From an uncultured Croceitalea sp. (lineage in GTDB: Bacteria; Bacteroidota; Bacteroidia; Flavobacteriales; Flavobacteriaceae), in contig CANLXH010000001.1 of NCBI GenBank assembly GCA_947495075.1, positions 868,001 through 932,000 on the forward strand: a stretch of 64,000 nucleotides of DNA, given 5' to 3'. Each line of letters opens with the position of its first letter. The stretch's first letter is position 1. Below the pieces are notes generated by a model. It ran no database searches. It saw only the letters and a list, made by a program, of their open reading frames with translations, and was not told where the DNA came from. Both the position numbers and the translations under genes were made by a program. Shown one piece after another: positions 20,569-29,075 of this stretch.

Positions 20569-21333
20569 ATGGAATGTAAAAATTGCGGGAATATAGCTAA
20601 TGGATTTTACTGTCCTCATTGCGCGCAAAAAACAAAGTTAGATAGGATAACTTTCAGGTCTCTTTTGGAAGAAATTTCAGATACTGTGTTTCAGATAAAT
20701 AAAGGTTTTTTATATACAATTAAGGAACTTTTTGTTCGCCCTGGTCATACCATACGTGAATACCTTGAGGGTAAAAGAAAAAATCATTTTAAACCTATTG
20801 CATTTGTCTTTACACTATCCACTATATATTTCTTTATTTCTCGATGGATAGATTCAGGCACATTTCTTTCAGAAATTTTTGAATCATTTACTCAATCGGC
20901 TTATGATAACAATGATAAATTTGAAGGAACCAAAGCCTTAATTGAAGTTTTTAAATGGCTAACTAATAATTATGCCTATACAATCCTCACTTTATTACCC
21001 TTATATTCTTTAGCTTCATATTTCTCTTTTTTAGGAACAAAATTTAATTATCTGGAACATTTAGCGCTTAACGCATATATTTCTGGACAACAAGCAATAA
21101 TTTATATTCTTTTTCTAACGCCAAATTTATTTTTGAATAGTATTCATTACATCGATGATATACCTTTATTTATATCTACCGTGTATACCTTTTGGGTATT
21201 TCGACAACTCTTTTCTGAACTTGGAATTGGGGCAGTAATTTTCAGAACGATCTTAACTTATGTTTTATATTTTGTCTTTATTATTGGAATAATTACTTGT
21301 TTTGGTATTGTTTTTTTCTTTTTGAACATGTAA
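20569..21333 (+). CDS. DUF3667-type zinc-ribbon membrane protein
   Basis: A 254-residue protein with an N-terminal zinc ribbon formed by Cys3, Cys6, Cys15 and Cys18 (CKNCG and CPHC). The segment RPGHTIREYLEGKRKNHFKP (about 58-77) is typical of the DUF3667 family. Four or five hydrophobic segments follow to the C-terminus. The family is common in Bacteroidota and has no established function. It is last in the plus-strand run after ligA. The convergent OmpA-like gene ends 8 bases away and no clear terminator separates them. Confidence 0.8.
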   Translation: MECKNCGNIANGFYCPHCAQKTKLDRITFRSLLEEISDTVFQINKGFLYTIKELFVRPGHTIREYLEGKRKNHFKPIAFVFTLSTIYFFISRWIDSGTFLSEIFESFTQSAYDNNDKFEGTKALIEVFKWLTNNYAYTILTLLPLYSLASYFSFLGTKFNYLEHLALNAYISGQQAIIYILFLTPNLFLNSIHYIDDIPLFISTVYTFWVFRQLFSELGIGAVIFRTILTYVLYFVFIIGIITCFGIVFFFLNM

Positions 21334-21340
21334 AAACAAT

Positions 21341-23230
21341 CTATTGCTCACAATTCTCACAATACGTATCGTGTAAATAATCATCTTCTAATAATTGAAA
21401 GGTAACACCCCCTTCATTAGAGGCGTTAAAAAGCCTACAAAACCGTTCTTTGTTGAGGTTTATAGCATTAAGCATAATAGTACGATACTCAGGATTTTGA
21501 ATAACCTCCTTATTGACTAACGTAAGGTTTAAATAGTAGAACAGCAGGTTCTCATTTACATCTACGGTTTTCATTTTTGGTTGTAATAAATCTTCAGCAG
21601 CTTTAAGGTCAGCGTAGTAAGTTAAAAACTGCGCAAGACTCAGATAATCATAATCTTTAAGAAGAACATTGTTATAATTTTCTACAATGTACTTAACGGA
21701 TTTATCCTTATTGTTATAATCGCGCTCTCGCATATACAGCTCACTTTTTATAATATGATAATTTACTAACATTCTATTGATGAGTTGCTGTTTTATCCCA
21801 TACTTTTTTAGGGCTAAAATTTCACTTTTAAAACTTTCTTGCTTTATAGGCTCTACATTGTAGCGCCAAATACGCATTTTTAAAGCTGCGATATTGTATT
21901 TGATTTTTTTGTCTTTAGGAGCTAGCTTTTCAAGCTCTTGCAGTTCTTTATAGGCTATGAGAAGGTTTCGTTCATCCTTCAAATACCGGAAAGCAGAATT
22001 TTTATTAAAGAATGGCACATATTTTAATTGTTTTGGTATTTCCATAGACGCTAAAACCTCTGGATTAGCTTCTTTGTCTTTTAATTGCTCAAAAATAGAA
22101 TTCTGTAAAATGCTTGCTTCATCCAAATTGTCATCTCCAATCGCTTGGTTAAAAAGGATGATGATGACCTCTGTGGTCATGTCTTTGTATTTGTCTATAC
22201 GTTCCAATTCTAAATGTACAACAGCTTTTCTATGATTTCTCAAATATTTTTCTAGCTCTTGCGAAGTGGCACCGACCAGTTTTTGTTTTATTTCATTTTT
22301 ACTGAGAGATTTAAAAGATTCATAGGAGGTGCCAGATATATCGTTTAAAAATTCAACCCAATTCTCCGAGGTCGAAACTTTTGTTGCTATAGTTGGTTCT
22401 TGAAAAGCCTGCATAGCTTCAACAATACTAGATGCGCGTTCATTCTGGAGCTTTAAATTCCGTTTCGCATTACCTTCTACAGAAGCATACGCCTTTATAT
22501 CAATTTTTCTAATATTAAAATCTGTTAACCTAAGAGAATCATATAATGGCTTAATATCGTCTTGAGAATATGTTGATTTATTCTTCTCAAAAGGAATGGT
22601 GAAGGTTAGTATTTTTTGTTTCAACGAATATTGGTCATTGTCTGTTTTAGCACTTAACTTGGTTTTATAGGTAATGGAATCCAAGTACATTCCCATGTCC
22701 AACAAATCCCATTGGTAAGACTCTAGATTAAAAATGGTGTAGTATTGACAAAGATTTTTATCGCTCAGAAAAAGAATATTGAATTCTATTTCCTTGTTTT
22801 TAAAAGCATCGGGGAGTCTTCCTATTCTAGCTCTAAATTTGTCATCCTTTGCAGCTTTTAAAGTATTTTTTAATGCAGCTGCATAAACAGGTTTTAATAG
22901 TTCACCCCTTATTTGTTGTAGTTCTGGCAACACTTCTAAACAACCATACCTGTCTTTTGCCACGATATCAACTGCAATACCGTCTCCTGCATTTTTAAAT
23001 AATAGATTAAACCATTTTCTGTCGTTTACTTCAAAAAAGAGGGTGTTGGTTTTATCCATCTTTATAGAGAAACTTACTTCTTTAGGTTTTTGAGAGAATA
23101 CCTGAAAACAACGTTGACAAACTGCATTTCTATCATTTTGAGGAAATTGAATATCAAAAGTATTTTGAGCAAAAGAAATAACGCTACAAAAAAGAACTAA
23201 CAAAAGAAAATAGAATTGGTGTTTGTACAT
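21341..23230 (-). CDS. Secreted protein with OmpA-like domain, function unknown
   Basis: A 629-residue exported protein with a signal peptide in residues 1-21. A CxxC pair lies at 38-41 and another at 624-627, almost at the two ends of the mature chain. Around residues 215-275 an OmpA-like peptidoglycan-binding motif is visible (IDIKAYASVEGNAKRNLKL, then NERASSIVEAM). The remainder is helical and resembles a TPR-like array without clear repeats. It probably attaches to peptidoglycan in the periplasm. It follows the DUF3089 lipoprotein gene by 36 bases on the same strand, so the two are likely co-expressed. Confidence 0.75.
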   Translation of the reverse strand: MYKHQFYFLLLVLFCSVISFAQNTFDIQFPQNDRNAVCQRCFQVFSQKPKEVSFSIKMDKTNTLFFEVNDRKWFNLLFKNAGDGIAVDIVAKDRYGCLEVLPELQQIRGELLKPVYAAALKNTLKAAKDDKFRARIGRLPDAFKNKEIEFNILFLSDKNLCQYYTIFNLESYQWDLLDMGMYLDSITYKTKLSAKTDNDQYSLKQKILTFTIPFEKNKSTYSQDDIKPLYDSLRLTDFNIRKIDIKAYASVEGNAKRNLKLQNERASSIVEAMQAFQEPTIATKVSTSENWVEFLNDISGTSYESFKSLSKNEIKQKLVGATSQELEKYLRNHRKAVVHLELERIDKYKDMTTEVIIILFNQAIGDDNLDEASILQNSIFEQLKDKEANPEVLASMEIPKQLKYVPFFNKNSAFRYLKDERNLLIAYKELQELEKLAPKDKKIKYNIAALKMRIWRYNVEPIKQESFKSEILALKKYGIKQQLINRMLVNYHIIKSELYMRERDYNNKDKSVKYIVENYNNVLLKDYDYLSLAQFLTYYADLKAAEDLLQPKMKTVDVNENLLFYYLNLTLVNKEVIQNPEYRTIMLNAINLNKERFCRLFNASNEGGVTFQLLEDDYLHDTYCENCEQ

Positions 23231-23266
23231 AGTCAGTTTTATACGAATAGTTAGTTTATACCAGGA

Positions 23267-24289
23267 TTAATTTTTTGCATCTAAATAAATTTTGACTCTA
23301 CGTTTAGCATTTTCTTTAATGTTTACATAGTAAAAATTAATATCTGCGATATGATAGTTTTTACGGCGAAATAAAAAGCTCCACGGAAACCTTGGCTTGT
23401 TGGCCCATAATATGCCTTCATGAATTTGTGCATCTACCCGTTGGGGCAATATTCTATTAAAATCCTTAAGTACAGCACCTAAGTTTTTATTTTTTGAAAC
23501 ATAGGTTGTATCTGTTGTCCATGTTAAGGGATTGGTTACCGCAATAGAGTCGTCTACTGGGCGGTCATCGGGAATATAACCAGATTTAAAAGTTCGCCAA
23601 GAAACAAAACACCCTAATTCTGTAGCACTTTCACAGGGAAATATGGATTTAAAATAATCTTTAGGTACGGGCAAGCCTATTAAGTATGCTGCTACCAATT
23701 GTTGTTGCAACGGAGATCTATCAAAAAATTCTTTAATTAGTGAGCCAGCATGGGTAGTACCTTGACTATGACTCGCAATAATTACTGGTCTACCATTATT
23801 GTAATATTTTAAATAATGCTCAAAAGCGTTTTTTACATCCCTGTAGGCCAATTCAAATGCTTTTTTTGCAGATATCTTGTCGTCTGTTGAGTAACTAATT
23901 AAATGTGCTTGGCGATATCTTGGTGCAAAAACACGACCAGCACCGTTAAAAGCACTAGCTTGGAATTTAACAGTAGAATCATCAACTCTAGTATTTAATT
24001 CTGAATCCGTAATCTTTGGATTCCAAGGCAGATCTTTTCCTTTATCCGTATAGATGGTAGGATGAATAAAAAATACATCAGCTTTTAAATTTGAAGGTGC
24101 AGTTCTATCCGAACCTGGAATTTTATCAGCATTATCTCTTTTGTCCGGGTGTGCAGCCCAGTGATTTAGATTGGAATAGTCAACGTCTAGAATTTCTGGA
24201 GGGTTAAACCCATTTGAGGGACCATAAGTTTTACAGGATGTAAATTGAACTACAATAAATAAAATGGGAAATAGTAGATATCTAATCAT
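23267..24289 (-). CDS. DUF3089 family lipoprotein, alpha/beta-hydrolase fold
   Basis: A 340-residue lipoprotein with the lipobox QFTSC, so lipidation would occur at Cys19. The nucleophile elbow ASHSQGT puts the catalytic Ser at 175, and the family typically pairs it with a distal Asp and His. Early features are ADVFFIHPTIY (about 70-80) and RYRQAHLISYS (about 124-134), both typical of DUF3089. An esterase-type activity is plausible but its substrate is unknown. It is divergent from the M23 peptidase gene and upstream of the OmpA-like gene. Confidence 0.85.
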   Translation of the reverse strand: MIRYLLFPILFIVVQFTSCKTYGPSNGFNPPEILDVDYSNLNHWAAHPDKRDNADKIPGSDRTAPSNLKADVFFIHPTIYTDKGKDLPWNPKITDSELNTRVDDSTVKFQASAFNGAGRVFAPRYRQAHLISYSTDDKISAKKAFELAYRDVKNAFEHYLKYYNNGRPVIIASHSQGTTHAGSLIKEFFDRSPLQQQLVAAYLIGLPVPKDYFKSIFPCESATELGCFVSWRTFKSGYIPDDRPVDDSIAVTNPLTWTTDTTYVSKNKNLGAVLKDFNRILPQRVDAQIHEGILWANKPRFPWSFLFRRKNYHIADINFYYVNIKENAKRRVKIYLDAKN

Positions 24290-24349
24290 ATCGCCTAATT
24301 TAGAGAAAGATTTGCAATAGCGAAACCAAAAAATAAAAGTTAACCAAAG

Positions 24350-24931
24350 ATGATTACGAACACCACTAGAAGATTTTGGTATGTGTTGCTTTCCAGTTTT
24401 GCATTTTTGGTTCGTTACCGGTATTTTAAGAAATGGTTTTGGATTCCTTTGTTAATTATAGTAGTTGGTTTTGCAATACCACAAAACATGATTGTTCCAG
24501 TTCAAGGAGCCAGTATAAAAAGTTGGGATAAAAAGTCTTTTTGGGCTTATCCTTGGGGTACTTCTATAACGCATAAGGGGATTGACATTTTCGCGGAACG
24601 AGACACTCCGGTTGTTTCTTCGACAAATGGTTTAGTAATTTATACCCATGAAGGCGGAAAAGGAGGCAAGTCCGTTATGATTTTAGGTCCTAAATGGCGC
24701 TTTCATTACTATGCACATTTAGATAAAATAGAGACCTTTCCTTTAAAACCGTTAAAGAGAGGTGCTGTTATCGGGACTGTTGGCAATACAGGAAATGCTA
24801 AAGGAAAACCACCACATTTACATTATGCAATCACAACCCCTTTTCCATACTTTAGATTATGGGATAACGATACGGTTCAAGGATGGAAAAAGATATTTTA
24901 CTTGAACCCGGATATTTGGCTTAGAAAATGA
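24350..24931 (+). CDS. M23 family metallopeptidase (LytM-type endopeptidase)
   Basis: A 193-residue membrane-anchored peptidase. One transmembrane segment spans about residues 29-46 with the catalytic domain in the periplasm. The zinc site is complete: His75 and Asp79 in THKGIDIFA and the HLH motif at 156-158, with the additional catalytic His123 in YAHLD. It should cut peptide cross-links in peptidoglycan. The domain is compact and lacks LysM or coiled-coil regions. Its last codons overlap the next small gene by 4 bases (ATGA), implying coupled translation. Confidence 0.92.
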   Translation: MITNTTRRFWYVLLSSFAFLVRYRYFKKWFWIPLLIIVVGFAIPQNMIVPVQGASIKSWDKKSFWAYPWGTSITHKGIDIFAERDTPVVSSTNGLVIYTHEGGKGGKSVMILGPKWRFHYYAHLDKIETFPLKPLKRGAVIGTVGNTGNAKGKPPHLHYAITTPFPYFRLWDNDTVQGWKKIFYLNPDIWLRK

Positions 24932-25233
24932 ATTTACCAAAAACCTACGAAGAATTTAAGCTTACTTTAAATTTGAATGAACCAAATAGTGAATGGGAAC
25001 TAGATTTACAATCAATTTGGTATGCAGCTAAGGACAACTGGAGCGCATCTCATAGAATTGCTCAAGACTTAGATACAATATTTGGCTACTGGATTCATGG
25101 ATATTTACATCGTATTGAAGATGATAAATTTAATGCCATGTACTGGTATGAAAAAGCTAATAAGCCTTTTTCAAGATTACCTTTTGAGGATGAGTTGAAA
25201 GAGATTATAATAGAAATTTTAAAGCATGAGTAA
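24928..25233 (+). CDS. Small conserved-looking protein of unknown function
   Basis: A 101-residue soluble protein rich in Trp and Tyr, which I do not recognise. Residues 60-85 (HRIEDDKFNAMYWYEKANKP) look like one helical pair of a TPR or Sel1-type repeat. There is no signal peptide, so it should be cytoplasmic. The start codon overlaps the stop of the M23 peptidase gene by 4 bases, so the two are translated from one message. Its stop codon lies in the loop of a bidirectional terminator hairpin. Confidence 0.75.
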   Translation: MNLPKTYEEFKLTLNLNEPNSEWELDLQSIWYAAKDNWSASHRIAQDLDTIFGYWIHGYLHRIEDDKFNAMYWYEKANKPFSRLPFEDELKEIIIEILKHE

Positions 25234-25258
25234 ATGGTTAAATACCCATGCTTTAAAA
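25217..25258. terminator. Bidirectional terminator between convergent genes
   Basis: A perfect 12-bp inverted repeat, TTTTAAAGCATG (25217-25228) and CATGCTTTAAAA (25247-25258), separates the small gene from the convergent nuclease-like gene. The stop codon of the small gene (25231-25233) lies in the loop. Confidence 0.7.
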
Positions 25259-25260
25259 TA

Positions 25261-26142
25261 TTATTCCGCAGCTTGCAGGTTAAGTTCGCCAACTGCTTTT
25301 CTAATATCATCTCCCCAGATGAATAAACGGTCATAAGGTTTAACTTTGTGGTACCGTTGTGGATTGTATATTTTTAAAGTAGTCATATCTACGCAATAGC
25401 GCTGTACCCAGCTACTCTCTTTAATAAAGAAGCCTTCAGAAGCTTTGGCTTTTTTGCACTGGCTATATAATTTCATGCACATACGGTACTCATAAGCAGT
25501 TAACATTTTTGGAGTATTCCAAGCTCCTAAACCATTTTCAAAAGCAGCCTTAGTTCCTTCTCTGGCTAATCGCAAATCTGAGTTTTTTGGTAGATTGGGA
25601 TATATAAGAATAGAAGAAGCCCAACCAGATTCCAATAACAATAAATTAAATGTTTTACGTTCATCAAAAGTTACAGAAGAAAGTTCTGTTTTGGTATAAC
25701 TTGGAGCTACGTATGCAAGTAATCTACCATACCGATCAAAATGCTCATCTGCAGAACGCACAAAGAGACTGCGATTGTTGCCGTTAGGCTTAGTTAATCT
25801 TTGATTCATTAACTGTTTAAAAAAGTCTTTTGCGGCAAGGCCTTGCGTGATTTGTAAAGTACCAGCATTGAGTAGTTTTGGTAATAGAATGGCTTTTAAA
25901 TCAGAGTCTATCCAAGCGTCATAGTTACCTGTCTCTAAAAGAGATTTTAATTCAGCCAGTTTATTATTTGCCGTGTTTTCGCCGCCAAGGTAGCTGGTTT
26001 CTGGAGTATCTATACCTAACATTCGTATAGGCATTCTAACATAAGGAGTGTCGCCGTCAGCTGGGTCACCAGACTTACTTTTTTTACCAAGTTGATTTAA
26101 CTCTATTCCTTTTGGGTCCCAAAAAATTGGTATCTCTGCCAT
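25261..26142 (-). CDS. Staphylococcal-nuclease-like (TNase) protein with internal insertion
   Basis: A 293-residue protein in which the active-site pattern of staphylococcal nuclease is visible: DGDT at 29-32, Arg40, Asp45 and Glu48 in IRMLGIDTPE, and Arg140 in RYGRLLAY. The Arg40-Glu48 spacing equals the classical Arg35-Glu43. However, 92 residues separate Glu48 from Arg140, against 44 in the classical enzyme, so about 48 extra residues are inserted. The C-terminal 80 residues are additional. No signal peptide is visible, so the enzyme appears cytoplasmic. It is monocistronic, and its upstream region is shared with the divergent DUF6913-dapA unit. Confidence 0.8.
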   Translation of the reverse strand: MAEIPIFWDPKGIELNQLGKKSKSGDPADGDTPYVRMPIRMLGIDTPETSYLGGENTANNKLAELKSLLETGNYDAWIDSDLKAILLPKLLNAGTLQITQGLAAKDFFKQLMNQRLTKPNGNNRSLFVRSADEHFDRYGRLLAYVAPSYTKTELSSVTFDERKTFNLLLLESGWASSILIYPNLPKNSDLRLAREGTKAAFENGLGAWNTPKMLTAYEYRMCMKLYSQCKKAKASEGFFIKESSWVQRYCVDMTTLKIYNPQRYHKVKPYDRLFIWGDDIRKAVGELNLQAAE

Positions 26143-26340
26143 GTTTTCCTTTTTTAGATGAATATGCTAAACATTAAATTAACCATTATTAAAATTTAAT
26201 TAAAAATGAATGTATGGTTAGATGTTTATTTTGTGTGGGAGGAGTGCTGACAATAGTAAATGTTATAAATAACACAAATTGTTTATTTTTAAACAAAAAT
26301 GTTGATTTATCTTTGTTCCCATGGATGCGAGGATATTAAT

Positions 26341-26348
26341 TACCTTTG
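26341..26348 (+). promoter_or_regulatory. Candidate -7 promoter element of the DUF6913-dapA unit
   Basis: TACCTTTG matches TAnnTTTG. It lies inside a possible 5' extension of the reading frame and 19 bases before the ATG at 26368, which argues for the downstream start. A TTTG at 26312-26315 is spaced 25 bases away, longer than usual. Confidence 0.5.
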
Positions 26349-26367
26349 TGAAAATGCACAAATTCAA

Positions 26368-26904
26368 ATGATATTCAAGGCAATTCAGGGTAAGTTTAAA
26401 ATCAAATCTGGACTTAAATACCTCGAAGATGAGTTAAGTAAGCCCAAACCTGTAAGTAACCGTAAAAATGGTATAAGTTCAATAGGTTGTATTGTTGATA
26501 TGGATAAATTCCCTGACCCAGAAGCATTTAATAAACTAATCAGTGATTTTAAACTACAACCAAATGGTGTTAAAATTATTGGTTATAAGAAAGATGAAGC
26601 AGCGCATTCACCTTTTGGAGTTCAATTCTGTACCGATAAAGATTTAGGGTGGAATGGAACTATTGAAAATGGTTTTGTGTCTGAGTTTGTTGATAGGGAA
26701 TATGATGTGCTAATTAACTATTATACAGAAGATAAGTTAGTACTCAATTTGCTCACAGCTAGAACAAATGCCAGAATCAAAGTTGGATTTCCCTCAGTTG
26801 ATTCTAAATTGAATGATTTAATTTTTGAGACGCCAATAAATAGTTTTGATGTCTTTAAAAACGAACTTAAAAAATATTTAAAAGTACTTAACGAAATAAA
26901 GTGA
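26368..26904 (+). CDS. DUF6913-like cytoplasmic protein of unknown function
   Basis: A 178-residue protein resembling a family found next to dapA in Flavobacteriaceae (DUF6913, from memory). Conserved-looking segments are [15 protein letters not shown] (about 37-51), [10 protein letters not shown] (about 92-101) and [19 protein letters not shown] (about 110-128). I start at ATG 26368 because a -7 promoter element lies just upstream. An in-frame ATG at 26299 would place that promoter inside the gene. The stop TGA and the dapA ATG share one base, indicating translational coupling. Confidence 0.8.
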   Translation: MIFKAIQGKFKIKSGLKYLEDELSKPKPVSNRKNGISSIGCIVDMDKFPDPEAFNKLISDFKLQPNGVKIIGYKKDEAAHSPFGVQFCTDKDLGWNGTIENGFVSEFVDREYDVLINYYTEDKLVLNLLTARTNARIKVGFPSVDSKLNDLIFETPINSFDVFKNELKKYLKVLNEIK

Positions 26905-27794
26905 TGGAAGCGTTGATGGGAACTGGTGTAGCGTTGGTTACTCCTTTTAAAAAAGACTTATCTGTTGATACACATGCTCTAGAACAAATTGTAGAGCATT
27001 GTATAAACGGAGGAATTAATTACTTAGTTGTTCTGGGTACAACAGCTGAAACTGCTACTTTATCCGCTGTGGAAAAGGAGCTTGTTAAAACTACAGTAAT
27101 CAATGCAAATGCCGGGAGACTACCTTTAGTAGTTGGTATTGGAGGTAATAACACTAAAGCTTTGGTGGAAGAACTTAAGTCTACAGATTTGGGAGAATTT
27201 ACCGCTATTTTATCAGTATCTCCGTATTACAATAAACCTACTCAAGAAGGTATTTATCAGCATTTTGTTGCGCTTTCTAAAGCATCACCGATACCGATTG
27301 TGCTTTACAATGTGCCATCGCGTACAGGAAGTAATATGTTGCCAGAAACTACTTTACGAATTGCCAATGATTGTAATAATGTAGTTGCCATAAAAGAAGC
27401 TTGTGGAGACATGGTCCAAATAGATTCTATACTAAAACAAAAACCAACCGATTTTATGGTGATTTCTGGAGATGACTTTACAGCATTGCCAACGGTATTG
27501 GCTGGAGGTTCTGGGGTTATATCTGTTCTTGGGCAGGGTCTGCCCAATGAGTTTTCTAACTTAATTAAATTAGGCTTGCAAGGAGATTCCAAAACCGCAT
27601 ATAAAATGCACCATTCTATTTTAAATGCGATGCACTTAATTTTTGAAGAAGGAAATCCTGCTGGTATTAAAAGTGTGTTTGAACATTTAGATTTATGCGA
27701 AGCTAATGTAAGATTACCTTTAATAGCAGCAAGTACAGATTTAAAGAACAGAATTATAGATTTTTTAAATGTTCTACAAACAGCCGAAGTCTAG
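26904..27794 (+). CDS. dapA: 4-hydroxy-tetrahydrodipicolinate synthase
   Basis: A 296-residue class I aldolase that condenses pyruvate with aspartate semialdehyde, the committed step to diaminopimelate and lysine. The Schiff-base Lys is Lys164 in [10 protein letters not shown]. The catalytic Tyr is Tyr135 in YNVPSRTG, with Arg140 close by, and the GTTAE motif is at 45-49. All key residues are present. I use the ATG 26904, whose first base is the last base of the upstream stop, rather than the GTG at 26901. dapF, later in the same pathway, lies at 7,072 in this window. Confidence 0.97.
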   Translation: MEALMGTGVALVTPFKKDLSVDTHALEQIVEHCINGGINYLVVLGTTAETATLSAVEKELVKTTVINANAGRLPLVVGIGGNNTKALVEELKSTDLGEFTAILSVSPYYNKPTQEGIYQHFVALSKASPIPIVLYNVPSRTGSNMLPETTLRIANDCNNVVAIKEACGDMVQIDSILKQKPTDFMVISGDDFTALPTVLAGGSGVISVLGQGLPNEFSNLIKLGLQGDSKTAYKMHHSILNAMHLIFEEGNPAGIKSVFEHLDLCEANVRLPLIAASTDLKNRIIDFLNVLQTAEV

Positions 27795-27886
27795 CATAGT
27801 TAAATCTTAGCTAAAACTATTGGTATTGCCTTTATGACACTCTATGTTTGTGATTTCAACAATTTTTTATATCCGTTGATAATCAC

Positions 27887-27894
27887 TAATTTTG
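27887..27894 (+). promoter_or_regulatory. Candidate -7 promoter element of bamD
   Basis: TAATTTTG matches TAnnTTTG and TTTT lies 19 bases upstream, a 3-of-4 match to the -33 element. The predicted leader before the ATG at 27908 is only about 6-10 bases. Confidence 0.5.
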
Positions 27895-27907
27895 CCAAAT
27901 ATTTTTT

Positions 27908-28729
27908 ATGATGAGGTCAATCTTACCAATACTGTTTTGTCTTCTTTTCTTAGTTTCTTGTAATGAGTACCAAAAAGTGCTTAAAAATGAGGATGTTAAG
28001 GCTAAATATGATTTGGCTGAAAAATATTATGAAGAAGGTGATTTTAGAAGAGCAAAAAGACTTTTTGAACAAATAGCTCCAAAATATGTTGGTAAGCCAC
28101 AAGGGGAACGTGTAATGTTCTTTTTTGCAGATACTTACTTTAAAACTGAAGACTATTATTTATCTGGTTATCAGTTTGAAAGATTTATTAAGTCCTATTC
28201 AAAAAGTGATAAAATACAAGAAGCATCGTATTTAGAAGCTAAAAGTTATTATAAACTGTCTCCAAAATATAGCTTGGACCAAACTGATACCGACAAGGCG
28301 CTTAGTAAGTTACAGACATTTATCAATACCTATCCGGAATCTGAATATTTTGCAGATGCCAATACCATGGCACAAGAATTAACGACTAAAAAAGAAAAGA
28401 AAGAGATAGAGATAGCCAAACAATTTGATAAACTTGGAGAATTTAACTATCCAATCTTAGTATCTGCAATTGCAGCGTTAGATAACTTTATAACAGATAA
28501 TCCTGGGTCGGCGTACAGGGAAGATGCATTTTTTTACAGAGTAAAAGCATCAACTAATTTGGCTATGAATAGCACACCTGATCGTATGCAAGGTAGGTTG
28601 AAAGAGGCACTTGATATGTATAATGCGCTTATGAAATCCTATCCTGAAACAAAATATCAAAAAGAGGCATCTAGCCTTTATAAGAAAATAACAAAAGAAT
28701 TGGAAGGCTTCCAAGAGAACGCCAAATAA
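27908..28729 (+). CDS. bamD: Outer membrane assembly lipoprotein BamD
   Basis: A 273-residue lipoprotein. The lipobox LVSC places the lipidated Cys at residue 18 (17 if the second ATG is used). The mature part is a TPR solenoid, with repeats visible as AEKYYEEGDFRRAKRLFEQ (about 36-54), QGERVMFFFADTYF and YLEAKSYYKLSP. BamD is the essential TPR lipoprotein of the complex that inserts beta-barrels into the outer membrane. It heads the bamD-rpoZ-coaBC-DUF4835 unit, a common flavobacterial arrangement. Confidence 0.93.
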   Translation: MMRSILPILFCLLFLVSCNEYQKVLKNEDVKAKYDLAEKYYEEGDFRRAKRLFEQIAPKYVGKPQGERVMFFFADTYFKTEDYYLSGYQFERFIKSYSKSDKIQEASYLEAKSYYKLSPKYSLDQTDTDKALSKLQTFINTYPESEYFADANTMAQELTTKKEKKEIEIAKQFDKLGEFNYPILVSAIAALDNFITDNPGSAYREDAFFYRVKASTNLAMNSTPDRMQGRLKEALDMYNALMKSYPETKYQKEASSLYKKITKELEGFQENAK

Positions 28730-28747
28730 GAATTTATAATAGATAAA

Positions 28748-29074
28748 ATGAACGATTTAAAAAACACTAAAGCTCCAGTATCTACCATAACTCATAATAA
28801 AAACGAGTTTGACGAAAAAACTGATAATATTTATGAAGCGATTTCAATTGCTTCAAAAAGAGCTATTCAAATAAATTCTGAAATTAAAAAAGAGTTATTA
28901 GAAAAGCTAGAGGAATTTGCAACTTACAGCGATAGTTTAGAGGAGGTTTTTGAAAATAAAGAACAAATTGAAGTTTCTAAATTTTATGAAAAACTACCTA
29001 AACCTCATGCGCTTGCAGTTCATGAATGGTTAGAAGATAAGATTTACTATAGAAATACAGAGAAAGACGCTTAG
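28748..29074 (+). CDS. rpoZ: RNA polymerase omega-like subunit (Bacteroidota RpoZ)
   Basis: A 108-residue acidic helical protein. The segment NIYEAISIASKRAIQIN (about 27-43) matches the core omega helix motif, where classical proteins have a similar run of Ile, Ala, Arg and Gln. The remainder is more divergent, as is usual for Bacteroidota omega proteins. Omega assists assembly of the beta-prime subunit. Its place between bamD and coaBC supports the call, because classical rpoZ is also often near coaBC in other bacteria. It ends one base before coaBC. Confidence 0.82.
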   Translation: MNDLKNTKAPVSTITHNKNEFDEKTDNIYEAISIASKRAIQINSEIKKELLEKLEEFATYSDSLEEVFENKEQIEVSKFYEKLPKPHALAVHEWLEDKIYYRNTEKDA

Positions 29075-29075
29075 T

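Noticed and set aside
26299..26367. Longer N-terminus of the DUF6913-like gene
   Set aside because: A -7 promoter element (26341-26348) lies inside it and the extra residues do not look like the family.
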